From contig JAQBHI010000038.1 of NCBI GenBank assembly GCA_032127875.1, positions 1-64,000 of the forward strand: a stretch of DNA of 64,000 bases, written 5' to 3'. Both the position numbers and the translations under genes were made by a program. Position 1 is the first letter of the stretch. Each line of letters begins with the position of its first letter. The notes below the pieces were generated by a model that was not told where the DNA came from, did not search any database, and worked only from the letters and a program-made list of their open reading frames with translations. The DNA is from CADEEV01 sp032127875 (GTDB lineage: Bacteria; Acidobacteriota; Vicinamibacteria; Fen-336). Positions 42,301 to 49,267 of the stretch are shown here, one piece after another.

Positions 42301-44546
42301 GTGACCAGGGCCGTGCGCGCGTAGAGTCCCTCGAAAAGGTCGTGTGACAAGAGTGCATTCTCGGGAACGCGGCCCAGCAGGGCCGTGACGAACGCATCTA
42401 CGTCGTAGAGCCCCTTGCCCGTGAAGATCCCCTCGCCGAACAGGTCCTGGTACGTGTCGGACACGGCCGTGGTGTAGGGATCGACACCGGTGTGCCCGGC
42501 GTAGAGTCGCGCGAACAGCGAGCCGGCGGCGCTCGCCATGGTCACGCTGACGCGCGGCTGGAGGATCGTGTAGCCTTCGGTCACGCGGCCCAGGTGAGGA
42601 TCGAAAAACGGCTGGTTCAGCGGATGGGCGGCGATCCCGATCAGCTTCTTCGCGGCGTCACGCGGTAGGCGCGTGTCCGAATCGAGCGTGATGCAGTAGC
42701 GGACGCCAGGGAAGATGCCGGGGTCGCCGACCTCCACCGAAGCGCTCGTGTCCGTGGCTCCCCGCAAGAGCCGGTTCCACTCCTCGAGTTTGCCGCGCTT
42801 GCGCTCCCAGCCCATGAAGACGCCCTCGCGCGCGTTCCACTGCCGCACGCGGTGAACGAGATAGAAGCGATCGTTGCGCCCGTCGCCGTGCTGCACGTTG
42901 AGCGCCTCGATGCCTGCGCGGGCGGCCCTCAGGATGGCCTCGTCCTGCGGCAGCGCTCGCGCCGCGGCGTCGGCGAAGTCGCTGAGCAGGGCGAAGTGGA
43001 CACAAGGGTCGAGATTGCCGAGGGCCAGGACCTCGAGATGCTCGAGCAGCTCGCCGACCCTCTCGACGCTCGTCAGGAGCGTCGGCACGACGACCACCGT
43101 CCGCATGCTCTCCGGCACGCCGTCCAGGAAGTCGAGGCGAGGGAGCCGCCGCGGAGGGGCGAAACGGACGCACAGGCTCCGGACGACGGCCGCGGCCACC
43201 TCGCTGGCGGGCAGCAGCAGCAGCAGCGCCACCCAGGCGAGCGGCCAGGGCGAATTGCTGTGCTCGCCCGCGTAGACGAAGCCAAGGCCGAGCAACAGGG
43301 CGGTGAGCAGCGCGATCGTGCCCAGGTAGACCGTGGTGGCATGGGCGAAGATCAGGCGGCGCGTCCAGCGGCCGAGCCGGGGATGGTATGCGACGTCGCT
43401 CTCGAGATCGGCGCGGCCCTTGCCGATCAAGTGGTGGCCGATGTGGACCGCGCGCCCGGTGAGGCCGCTCTCGGCGGCCTGGCGCGCGCTCTCGACGGTT
43501 CGGAGCGCTACCCGGAGCTGCGCTTCCCCGGTGCCGTCGGCCAGGTCCTCCACCGCCTGGCGGTAGCGGTCGCGGCTCAGGAAGTCCATCTTCCCGTAGA
43601 TCGCGGCTGGATCGCGCTGAAGCACTCCTTCGACCAGACTCACCGACTCGAAGTACTGCCTCCAGTCTAGGGTGGAGCAAAGCCGGAGGCTCGTGATGAG
43701 ATTGCCCACGGAGACCTGGGCCGCCGCCTGGCGTCGGTGCTCGCTGCGGATCGCCTCCTCCGCGGCCGTTCTTCTCGCGGCGAGATGGGCGTCGATGGCG
43801 GCGCGCACCGCCGAGAGGCGCGGGCCGTATTCGCGTGCGCGCTGCAGCACCTGCACGACGAAGGCGGGATGGATCTCAGGCGGGAGCGGCGGCGGGTGTC
43901 CGTGCCCGGCGGCGTCGATCTGGGCGACATAGTCGTCGGCCGCCCGGCGCGCCTCGCGTGCAGCGATCGTCTCGTCCGCCAGGCGGCGCAGGTTCTCGAT
44001 GAGCGCGAGCTTGAGCATGCTCGGCCACGCCCACAGCTCGCCGATCGTGAGGGGTGCGACGGTCTGGTAGCTGTTCATGAAGCGGAGCAGCTGCAGCCGG
44101 TCGAGGCGGCTGTCGCTGTGGCGGATCAGCTCTACGGCCATGGCGTAGACCCGCGCGTCGCCGGCCAGCTGGCGCATGGCCAGCTTGGGCAGTTCTCGGT
44201 AGTAGCCGCGCGGCAGGTTCTGGCGCACGTCGCGGATCTCGGAAGCGACCAGGTGGTAGTTGTCGAGCAGCCACTCCGCGGCTGGCGTGACGAAGTCTCC
44301 CCTGTGCACATCCTCGGCCATGGTGAGGTACACCTTGCGCAGGACGCGGGCGTTGTCGGCGAAGCGCGGGAACACGTCGCGCGCGTTTCGGCGCGGCGCA
44401 GGATCGACGGTCAGACGCGCCGCCAGGGCCTTGGCCCTCTCCTCGAGCCGCTCGATGCTCAGAAGCTCGTCTCGGAGGGGCTTTTCTGGAGTGCGGACGC
44501 GATGTCGCCGGAGCCGTCGCAGCGCCCTAGCGAGGGCCGGAGTCAC
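36351..44546 (-). CDS. Cyclic beta-1,2-glucan synthase-like giant membrane protein (GT84 / glucoamylase / GH94)
   Basis: 2,731 residues from GTG 44546, with GGGAGGA 7 nt before it. The region 400-850 has several membrane helices around a GT84 domain: ITLDSDTRLPRD (metal-binding DSD at about 622-624) and RRQHRWVRGDW (about 767-772). The middle glucoamylase-like part has HRTSPTNIGMGLLATLAACD, SWSGTAFEYLMPLLVM and AHHQGMTLVSLSN. The C-terminal GH94 phosphorylase part has GSGDWNDGMNRVGW (about 2400). Such enzymes (ChvB/NdvB) polymerise glucose from UDP-glucose onto themselves and release beta-1,2-cyclic glucan. Last gene of a five-gene operon. Linkage specificity is inferred. Confidence 0.93.
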   Translation of the reverse strand: MTPALARALRRLRRHRVRTPEKPLRDELLSIERLEERAKALAARLTVDPAPRRNARDVFPRFADNARVLRKVYLTMAEDVHRGDFVTPAAEWLLDNYHLVASEIRDVRQNLPRGYYRELPKLAMRQLAGDARVYAMAVELIRHSDSRLDRLQLLRFMNSYQTVAPLTIGELWAWPSMLKLALIENLRRLADETIAAREARRAADDYVAQIDAAGHGHPPPLPPEIHPAFVVQVLQRAREYGPRLSAVRAAIDAHLAARRTAAEEAIRSEHRRQAAAQVSVGNLITSLRLCSTLDWRQYFESVSLVEGVLQRDPAAIYGKMDFLSRDRYRQAVEDLADGTGEAQLRVALRTVESARQAAESGLTGRAVHIGHHLIGKGRADLESDVAYHPRLGRWTRRLIFAHATTVYLGTIALLTALLLGLGFVYAGEHSNSPWPLAWVALLLLLPASEVAAAVVRSLCVRFAPPRRLPRLDFLDGVPESMRTVVVVPTLLTSVERVGELLEHLEVLALGNLDPCVHFALLSDFADAAARALPQDEAILRAARAGIEALNVQHGDGRNDRFYLVHRVRQWNAREGVFMGWERKRGKLEEWNRLLRGATDTSASVEVGDPGIFPGVRYCITLDSDTRLPRDAAKKLIGIAAHPLNQPFFDPHLGRVTEGYTILQPRVSVTMASAAGSLFARLYAGHTGVDPYTTAVSDTYQDLFGEGIFTGKGLYDVDAFVTALLGRVPENALLSHDLFEGLYARTALVTDIEVVDDYPASVLAHARRQHRWVRGDWQILWWLFPIVPTRSGLRRNRLPLISRWKILDNLRRSLMAPATVALLLLGWTTLPGSPLVWTAAVLAALAFNLYPLALTTVGGPPPQQPWRVFFGVVREDASTVLAQTGLQLTFLASEAWERLHAIGLTLVRLAGTQRRMLEWETASASAELGRARSGAPAFVMEMIASPIIALLGLALVAVARPAGLAPALPVLFLWAAAPLVAYVLSRPVPERRLALGPEDRALFERVAHDSWRYFEEFMGPEDHGLPADNFQEVPEPRVAHRTSPTNIGMGLLATLAACDLGFVTKSALAKRIDATLTTMEGLERYEGHLLNWYDTQSLAALPPRYVSTVDSGNLVGALMTLAEGLRQAGLAELARRASSFAEGMSFRFLYDPQRRIFSIGFRLADSERPGRLDQSYYDLLASEARLASFIAIARGELPETHWFHLGRLVTNLDGTPTLLSWSGTAFEYLMPLLVMKSYPETLLDQTCRMVVRRQVEYAAGRRVPWGISECGYNLSDRHGNYQYKAFGVPGLGLKRGLADELVVAPYATALAAMVDPQLAARNLRRLAAEGRAGAYGFYEAIDYTHATLGEPGTAERASASGGTLVRAFMAHHQGMTLVSLSNVLLGDQMVKRFHADPRVQATELLLQERVPRRAAITQPRPVEETRAAGPAPTQALRRFRSPHTMWPHAQFLSNGSYTTVVTNAGGGASFCRGRVVTRYREDATRDLGSQFLYLRDVRSGSVWSATHHPVGADTENYLVTFLAEKASFSRRDDGIATLLEIAVSTEDDVEVRRLALTNHSDRPREIEITSYAEVVLGPAADDLAHPAFGKLFLETEYLPERTALLCSRRPRSPDEARLWAVHVLSLEGRTQGPLEWETDRARFLGRGRGVEDPQALDGRSLSGTTGVVLDPVVSLRQRVRLAPGGFVRLSFATGMALSRDTALALAQKYHEPSAAARSFALAFAHAQSALRHLGVKSEDALLYERLASRVLYADRSLRSGPEILARSELGQEGLWPHGISGDLPILLVRVAGEGDLPLVQEVLQAQEYWRLKGLRADVVILNEQPASYLDEMHGQLTALLDNGPWRAWRHQPGGAYLLRGDRLGDAERVLLAAVARAVLSGDRGGLAAQLEHAHVQWPEPEPPQLTPSRDPAPVAVSNLEVPPLSLANGLGGFGADGREYVVLLEGATETPLPWANVIANPVFGTIVTASGAAHTWAGNSRENRLTPFANDPVSDPTGEALFIRDDETAELWSPTLSPLRRTPDSRLLIRHSAGLTRFLQVAQAIRHELDVFVDANDPVKLSRLTLTNQGALPRRLSVYAYNEWILGPPREGHGLHVVTELDAVAGTIMARNPYNTEYPGHVAFAHASDTIRSATGDRASFLGRNGSLARPAALARETLSGRFGAGLDPCAALQVSFSLAPGETRALVFLLGQARDAPEARQLVARHGSAAAAESALGVVGRAWDRTLDAVHVNTPDDSFDLLMNRWLLYQDLSCRLWARSGYYQPGGAFGFRDQLQDTMALVLARPDLAREHLLRAAGHQFVEGDVQHWWHEPSGRGTRTRCSDDLLWLPYAAAHYARTTGDAGVLDEMAAFLEAPALAPDAQEAYIQPRLSAERGSLFEHCLRAIDKGLTAGAHGLPLIGSGDWNDGMNRVGWQGRGESTWVGFFLHGVLAEFAPLCEERGDPERGLRYRREAARLAAMLERTWDGDWYRRGYYDDGSPLGSGQNDECRIDSIAQSWAVLSAAVPERYADRAMDAVRAQLVRRGHRLLALLTPPFDRSRQEPGYIKGYPPGVRENGGQYTHAAVWTVMAMAQRGHGDEAVELFHMLNPANHTRTAPDVERYKAEPYVLAGDVFAHPSHAGRAGWTWYTGSAGWMYRAGLENILGLHRRGATFEIDPCIPGAWPGFSIAWRFGTTSYLIDVVNPEGRSGGVAQAVLDGAAVDPRAIPLLDDGGRHDLKIDLGDRVAVVARS

Positions 44547-44714
44547 CGCCTCGTCCTCCCTCAGAAGCTCGTGGAGGGACCGGAGCGGCCCGCGCGGCTC
44601 AATTCGGGTGATCGTAGCACGGGCACACCCCTGTCGTTGTCGATGAAGCGCGTCAGGTTCTTCGCCTGGCCGGGAGGCTGCAAGGCGAAAACTTGCCTCC
44701 AGATCCGCCGAAGT
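44547..44714. other. 168-bp gap after aroF with a small stem-loop
   Basis: A bulged hairpin lies at 44673-44700 (GGAG...GCAAG paired with CTTGC-CTCC) downstream of the aroF stop on the - strand. There is no T run, so it is not a standard terminator; it may slow or partly stop transcription before the glucan synthase gene. Confidence 0.3.
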
Positions 44715-45824
44715 TCAACCCCGTGCCGCCAGCCGGCGGCGCTCCTCGTAGGCGCGCCGTGCGATCGCCACGTCTTCGAGAAAGCGTGGCAGTTCCTCGA
44801 GCAACAGGGCCTGGGGCCCGTCGCAAAGGGCGCTGGCCGGCTCAGGGTGGACGTCCAGCAGCACCATGTTGGCGCCAGCGATCACGCCCTGGGCGGTGGC
44901 GTGGGCGATGTCGAGGATCCCGTCGGGCCCGACCGCCCTGCGCCCCACGGAGTGCGAGGGATCGATCGCCACCGGCAGCCGCGTCAGCCGCTTCACGACC
45001 GGCACGTGCGAGAAATCGACGAAGTTGCGATGCGGGTCCCCGAGGTTGGTCTTCATGCCGCGCAGGCAGAAAACGATGCGGCGATTGCCGCCGCTAGCCA
45101 CGTACTCGCAGGCGTTCAGCGACTCTTCGAGAGTGATGCCCATGCCGCGCTTGAACAGCACCGGCAACTCGGTCTCCTGGCCGACCGCCTTCAGAAGTTC
45201 AAAATTCTGCGCGTTCCGGGTGCCGATCTGGAGCATCACGCCAGTGGCACGGCCCGAGGCTTCGAGGGCTCTCTGGATCTCACCGATGTGCGACTCGTGC
45301 GTCACCTCCATGGCCACGATGCGGATCCCGTACTTGCCCGCCAGCTCGAACACCCATGGCAGGCAGGCGGCGCCCAGGCCCTGGAAGTCGTAGGGGCTGG
45401 ATCGCGGCTTGAAGGCGCCGGCTCGAGTGGTGACGATGCCCAGTTGCTGGAGCAGCCGGAATACCTTCTCGAGGTTCTCGGGCGTGTCGGCGGCGCACAG
45501 TCCCGGGAAGACGTGCAGCGTGTCCTGCGAGAGCTGGACACCGTTGTAGTCGAAGCCCACGGCCTCCAGCCCCCCGTCGTGCCGGCCGATGGCGCGGAAG
45601 CTCTGGGTCACCCGCACGACCTTCTCGACCGCTTCGAACTCCTCGAACGGCGCCTGCGGGACCACACCGGTGGGCCCGAGCAGGTAAACCTCGGTCACCG
45701 AGCGGGTTGCGCCCTGGATGCGCCGCACCTCGGTGCGGACGCCGGGATAGCTCTCCGCGTGTGCGATGACCTGGCGAAGCTGCGGCGAGTCCTCCGGAAG
45801 GTTCGCCTTCATCACGATGATCAT
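44715..45824 (-). CDS. aroF: 3-deoxy-7-phosphoheptulonate synthase (DAHP synthase, type I-beta)
   Basis: 369 residues. The N-terminal about 70 residues form a ferredoxin-like ACT-type domain (IIVMKANLPEDSPQLRQVIA...), typical of type I-beta enzymes such as that of Thermotoga. The catalytic barrel has RAGAFKPRSSPYDFQGLG, FKRGMGITLEESLNACEYVAS, and VAIDPSHSVGRR. It condenses PEP and erythrose 4-phosphate, the first step of aromatic amino-acid synthesis. It sits 7 bp after a response regulator gene, an unusual place. Feedback control by the N-terminal domain (Phe/Tyr) is known in the family but not shown here. Confidence 0.95.
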   Translation of the reverse strand: MIIVMKANLPEDSPQLRQVIAHAESYPGVRTEVRRIQGATRSVTEVYLLGPTGVVPQAPFEEFEAVEKVVRVTQSFRAIGRHDGGLEAVGFDYNGVQLSQDTLHVFPGLCAADTPENLEKVFRLLQQLGIVTTRAGAFKPRSSPYDFQGLGAACLPWVFELAGKYGIRIVAMEVTHESHIGEIQRALEASGRATGVMLQIGTRNAQNFELLKAVGQETELPVLFKRGMGITLEESLNACEYVASGGNRRIVFCLRGMKTNLGDPHRNFVDFSHVPVVKRLTRLPVAIDPSHSVGRRAVGPDGILDIAHATAQGVIAGANMVLLDVHPEPASALCDGPQALLLEELPRFLEDVAIARRAYEERRRLAARG

Positions 45825-45831
45825 GCCGGCG

Positions 45832-46548
45832 TCACGCTTCGTTTGCTCCGGAGTTCTCGACGTTCAGACGATAGCCGGCGCCGCGCACCGTCACGAGGAG
45901 CTTCGGCTCGCGCGGATCGACCTCGAGGTAGCGGCGCAGGCGCACGATGAAGTTGTCGACGGCCCGCGTCTGTGTGTCCGGCGACAGGTTCCAGACCTTC
46001 TCCAGGATCTCCGTCTTGGGGACCACGCGACCCGCGTTCTGGACCAGCAGTTTCAGCAGCATGGCCTCGAGCAGGGTCAGTTGCTGGGTGCCGCCCTTGC
46101 CCTTGACCTCGAAGCTCGTGAAGTCCACCTCCACCTCGCCGATGCGGGCTCGCTGCGGCCCCTCGGAAGCGCCGTGCGCCCAGTCGCGGCGGCGCAGCAG
46201 GCCCTTGACCCGCGCCAGCAGCACCGTGAGCTCGAAGGGCTTCGAGAGGTAGTCGTCCGCGCCGGCTTCGAGGCCATGGACCATGTCCTCGGGCAGGCCC
46301 TTGGCGGTCAGCATCAGCGTCGGGGTGAAGTTGCCGGCCTTGCGCAGGCGATCCACCAACTCGAAGCCATCCATCCCCGGAAGCATCACGTCGAGCAGGA
46401 TCAGGTCCCAGGCGGGCCCCCGGCGCAAGCGTTCGAAGGCCTCGGCGCCGTCGCCCACCACGTCGACCTCGTAGCCCTCGAGCTCGAGGTTGAACTTGAT
46501 GCCCTGCGCGAGGTGGGACTCGTCTTCGACGACCAGCAGCCGCGCCAT
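45832..46548 (-). CDS. OmpR-family response regulator
   Basis: 238 residues. Receiver domain with acidic pair E8/D9, phospho-acceptor D53 (LILLDVMLPGMDG), T81 and K103 (YLSKPF). C-terminal winged helix (about 140-230): LTLLEAMLLKLLVQNAGRVV, ILEKVWNLSPDTQTRAVDNFIVRLRRYLE and VRGAGYRL. It should be phosphorylated by the sensor kinase encoded just upstream (7-bp gap) and bind DNA as a dimer. It is followed 7 bp later by aroF, so it may regulate its own operon. Confidence 0.95.
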   Translation of the reverse strand: MARLLVVEDESHLAQGIKFNLELEGYEVDVVGDGAEAFERLRRGPAWDLILLDVMLPGMDGFELVDRLRKAGNFTPTLMLTAKGLPEDMVHGLEAGADDYLSKPFELTVLLARVKGLLRRRDWAHGASEGPQRARIGEVEVDFTSFEVKGKGGTQQLTLLEAMLLKLLVQNAGRVVPKTEILEKVWNLSPDTQTRAVDNFIVRLRRYLEVDPREPKLLVTVRGAGYRLNVENSGANEA

Positions 46549-46555
46549 GCCTGGC

Positions 46556-47551
46556 CTAAACCGCGGCCTTGGAGCGAGGCATCGGGGCGACGACTGGCGC
46601 CGGGGCCTCAGCGGCGAGCACGCCCGGCAGCGTTATCGTGAACACCGATCCGCGGTCGGGGCCCGGGCTCTCGGCGGAAACGGTGCCGTGATGACCCTTC
46701 ATCACGGACTTCACTATGAACAGGCCCAGACCCGTCCCGGGGCGGCTGCGCCGCACCTCCGTGCCGATGCGGTAGAAGCGGTTGAAGATGAAAGCGAGGT
46801 GCGCCCGGCTCATCCCGATGCCATGGTCCCGCACGCGCAAGTGGGCCTGGCCGTCGCCATGGTTCCCCACTTCGACCTCGACGTGCACGCCATCCTTCGA
46901 GTACTTGACCGCGTTCTCGAGCAGGTTGAGCGCGGCGGTCTCGAGCGCCGGCGCGTCGCCACGCAGCGCCAGCGTCTCCGGACCTTCATAACCAATCGCT
47001 TCGGGCGGAAGCTGGTGTCGGGTGCGCGTCAGGTCGATCGCCCGCCGCACCAGTTTGGCAAAATCCAGCGGCTGCGGGTCGACCACGGGCCGGTCGGTGT
47101 ACATGGCAGCGTTCAGTACATTGTTGATCGTCGCATTCAGGCGTTCGATGTCCTGGCGCATCGTCTTGTAGAAGTCCTGGCGACGGCTCTCCGGCAGATC
47201 GCGCAGCTCGAGCGTATCGAGATACAGCTTGAGCGAGGCGACGGGCGTCTTCAGCTCGTGGGTCACGGCCGAGACGAAGTTGGACTGCCGCTCGTTGAGG
47301 CGCACCTCCCGGATCAGCAGGATCACCAGCAGTCCGAGCCCCCCGATCAAGAGCAGGAACAGCACCAGGCCAAAGAAATAGACGACGAAGCGCAGGGTCT
47401 GGAAATCGCTCGCGACCCTGGCTTCCTCCGAGGCGAGGAACTGCCAGCCGAGTGTCAGCGCCACAGCCACCGTGATGAGGAAGATCCCCATCGTGACGTG
47501 GAACCACTTGGGACGCCTGCCGGAAGACAGCTGCGAACCGGAGACGGCCAT
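46556..47551 (-). CDS. Sensor histidine kinase with very short sensory loop
   Basis: 331 residues from ATG 47551. Two membrane helices (about 16-39 and 53-80) enclose only some 14 residues (ASEEARVASDFQTL), so there is no periplasmic sensor domain; it is an intramembrane-sensing type. HisKA box has H98 (AVTHELKTPVASLKLYLD). HATPase has NLLENAVKY, DHGIGM, PGTGLGLFIVKS. The C-terminal tail (EAPAPVVAPMPRSKAAV) is Pro/Ala-rich. It starts 2 bp after the aldehyde dehydrogenase stop and is followed 7 bp later by its response regulator. Confidence 0.93.
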   Translation of the reverse strand: MAVSGSQLSSGRRPKWFHVTMGIFLITVAVALTLGWQFLASEEARVASDFQTLRFVVYFFGLVLFLLLIGGLGLLVILLIREVRLNERQSNFVSAVTHELKTPVASLKLYLDTLELRDLPESRRQDFYKTMRQDIERLNATINNVLNAAMYTDRPVVDPQPLDFAKLVRRAIDLTRTRHQLPPEAIGYEGPETLALRGDAPALETAALNLLENAVKYSKDGVHVEVEVGNHGDGQAHLRVRDHGIGMSRAHLAFIFNRFYRIGTEVRRSRPGTGLGLFIVKSVMKGHHGTVSAESPGPDRGSVFTITLPGVLAAEAPAPVVAPMPRSKAAV

Positions 47552-47553
47552 GC

Positions 47554-49224
47554 TCAAAACAGCTTGTCGAGGTTGCGCAGAAGCGTGAGAAGCCGCATGC
47601 GGCGCCAGAAGCGCGGCTTGCTGGCGAGCGCCAGCTGGCCCCGCAAGCGCGTCGCGAGCGATCGACCGTGCAGCGCCCGGCCCGCCATCGCCATGAAGGC
47701 CTCGAAATCGCGGCCGTAGGGATACCACCACAGCATCGGCCGGCGGCTTGGGTCCCAGCTGACGTACTTGGCCTGCGTCATCTCGCGCAGGCCGAGCACG
47801 CCATGGGCGCGACCGATCCCGCTGTGGCGCCTGCCACCGTATGGCGCCGCCGGCTCGCCCAGGCTCGAGACACAGTCGTTGATGCTGACGACGCTGGCGT
47901 GAAGCTCGCTCTGCAAGCGCTCGGCCGTGCGCCGATCCCGGGTCCAGGCGCTGGCCGTGAGGCCGTACTCGCTGTCGTTCGCGAGCCGCACCGCCTCGTC
48001 GAGATTCGGCACCCGGATGATCGGCAGCACGGGACCGAAGGTCTCCTCGCGAATCACCCGCATCGAGTGCTTCACGTTCGTCAGCACGGTGGGCGGATAG
48101 AAGAAGCCCGGGCCCTGGGGACGCTCGCCTCCAGCCAGCACCGAAGCGCCCAGGGCGACGGCGTCCCGCACGTGCTCCTCGACGATGGCTCGCTGTCGTT
48201 CCAGCGTCATCGGGCCGACATCGACTTCCTCGCGCAACGGGTCGCCCACCCGGAGTTTCCGGGTCTGCTCGAGGACCCTGGCGATGAAGGCATCGGCCAC
48301 TGGTTCCTCGACGTAGACGCGCTCGACCGAGACGCAGGTCTGACCCGCGTTCACGAACGCCCCCCAGACGATGCCGCGCACCGCCTGATCCAGATCGGCG
48401 TCGCGGCACACGACGGCCGGGTCCTTGCCACCCAGCTCCAGCAGCACCGGCGTCAGGTTCTTCGCGGCGCCCACCATCACCTTCTTGCCGGTGCCGACGC
48501 TGCCGATGAACAGGATCTTGCCGATGCGCTGATCCTCGACGAGCGCCGGCGCCTGGCTATCCTCCGTCGCGATCACGTTCAGGGCGCCTTCGGGAAAGCC
48601 GGCCTTGCGGAACACGTCGCCGAGCTTGAGGCCGACGAGTGTCGTGGCCGGCGCCGGCTTCAGCACGACGCTGTTGCCTGCCGCGAGTGCCGAGGCCGCG
48701 CCCGAGAGCGAGAGGAAGAACGGGTAGTTCCAGGGCGTGATCACGAGCACGACGCCGAACGGCTCGTAGCGGATGCGCGAGCGCTTGTGGGCGAACAGCA
48801 AGACGCCGCTCTCGAGCGGCTCGTCGCGCAAGGCCGCCTCGGCATGCTGGGCCAGGTGTTTCAGGGTCTCGAGCGCAGGGAAGATCTCCACGGCCAGCGC
48901 CTCGGCTGTTGGCTTGCCCTGCTCCCGGGCGATCAGCCGCGCGATCTCGCCAGCGTCTTCGACGATGACGTCGCGCGCCCGCAGCAGCAACCGGCCCCGC
49001 TCGCGGAACGACAGCGCGCCCCAGGACGGCGCTGCCGCGTGTGCGGCGGTTACGGCCGCTTGCGTCTGCTCAGCGTCGAGCAGGCTCGCGCGCGCGAACG
49101 CCTCGCCCGTCGCCGGCGACACCGCGTCGCGGAAGCCGGCACGCCCCACGACCTCGCGGTTGCCGACCCAGGAGTGCTGTGTCGCGAGGGCTCCGACCAC
49201 GGGCCTCTCCAGCGCTGTCGCCAT
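47554..49224 (-). CDS. Aldehyde dehydrogenase family protein with membrane-associated C-terminal extension
   Basis: 556 residues, about 60 longer than usual. NAD(P)-binding and catalytic motifs are complete: TPWNYPFF, GSVGTGKK, E263 in LLELGGKDP and C297 in NAGQTCVSVERVYV. The C-terminal extension (WDPSRRPMLWWYPYGRDFEA... to RLLTLLRNLDKLF) resembles long-chain or fatty aldehyde dehydrogenases and is basic and amphipathic, suggesting membrane contact. It oxidises aldehydes to acids. First gene of the operon with the two-component system, aroF and glucan synthase. TAGAAT lies 6 nt before the ATG, so the operon mRNA is probably leaderless. Confidence 0.93.
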   Translation of the reverse strand: MATALERPVVGALATQHSWVGNREVVGRAGFRDAVSPATGEAFARASLLDAEQTQAAVTAAHAAAPSWGALSFRERGRLLLRARDVIVEDAGEIARLIAREQGKPTAEALAVEIFPALETLKHLAQHAEAALRDEPLESGVLLFAHKRSRIRYEPFGVVLVITPWNYPFFLSLSGAASALAAGNSVVLKPAPATTLVGLKLGDVFRKAGFPEGALNVIATEDSQAPALVEDQRIGKILFIGSVGTGKKVMVGAAKNLTPVLLELGGKDPAVVCRDADLDQAVRGIVWGAFVNAGQTCVSVERVYVEEPVADAFIARVLEQTRKLRVGDPLREEVDVGPMTLERQRAIVEEHVRDAVALGASVLAGGERPQGPGFFYPPTVLTNVKHSMRVIREETFGPVLPIIRVPNLDEAVRLANDSEYGLTASAWTRDRRTAERLQSELHASVVSINDCVSSLGEPAAPYGGRRHSGIGRAHGVLGLREMTQAKYVSWDPSRRPMLWWYPYGRDFEAFMAMAGRALHGRSLATRLRGQLALASKPRFWRRMRLLTLLRNLDKLF

Positions 49225-49230
49225 CGCCCC

Positions 49231-49236
49231 ATTCTA
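49231..49236 (-). promoter_or_regulatory. TAGAAT -10 element for the leftward operon
   Basis: On the - strand TAGAAT (49236-49231) ends 6 nt before ATG 49224. No Shine-Dalgarno lies in those 6 nt. The divergent sulfatase-like gene at 49268 instead has GGAGG with 5-nt spacing. Confidence 0.45.
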
Positions 49237-49267
49237 CGCCCGCTACCTGTCGGCGCCGGAGGTCGGC

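Noticed and set aside
44673..44700. Terminator between aroF and the glucan synthase gene
   Set aside because: The hairpin is bulged and lacks a T run, so I would not call it a terminator.
46556..48409. Extended sensor kinase start at 48409
   Set aside because: The extension overlaps the aldehyde dehydrogenase gene in a wrong frame; ATG 47551 gives a normal N-terminus 2 bp after the upstream stop.
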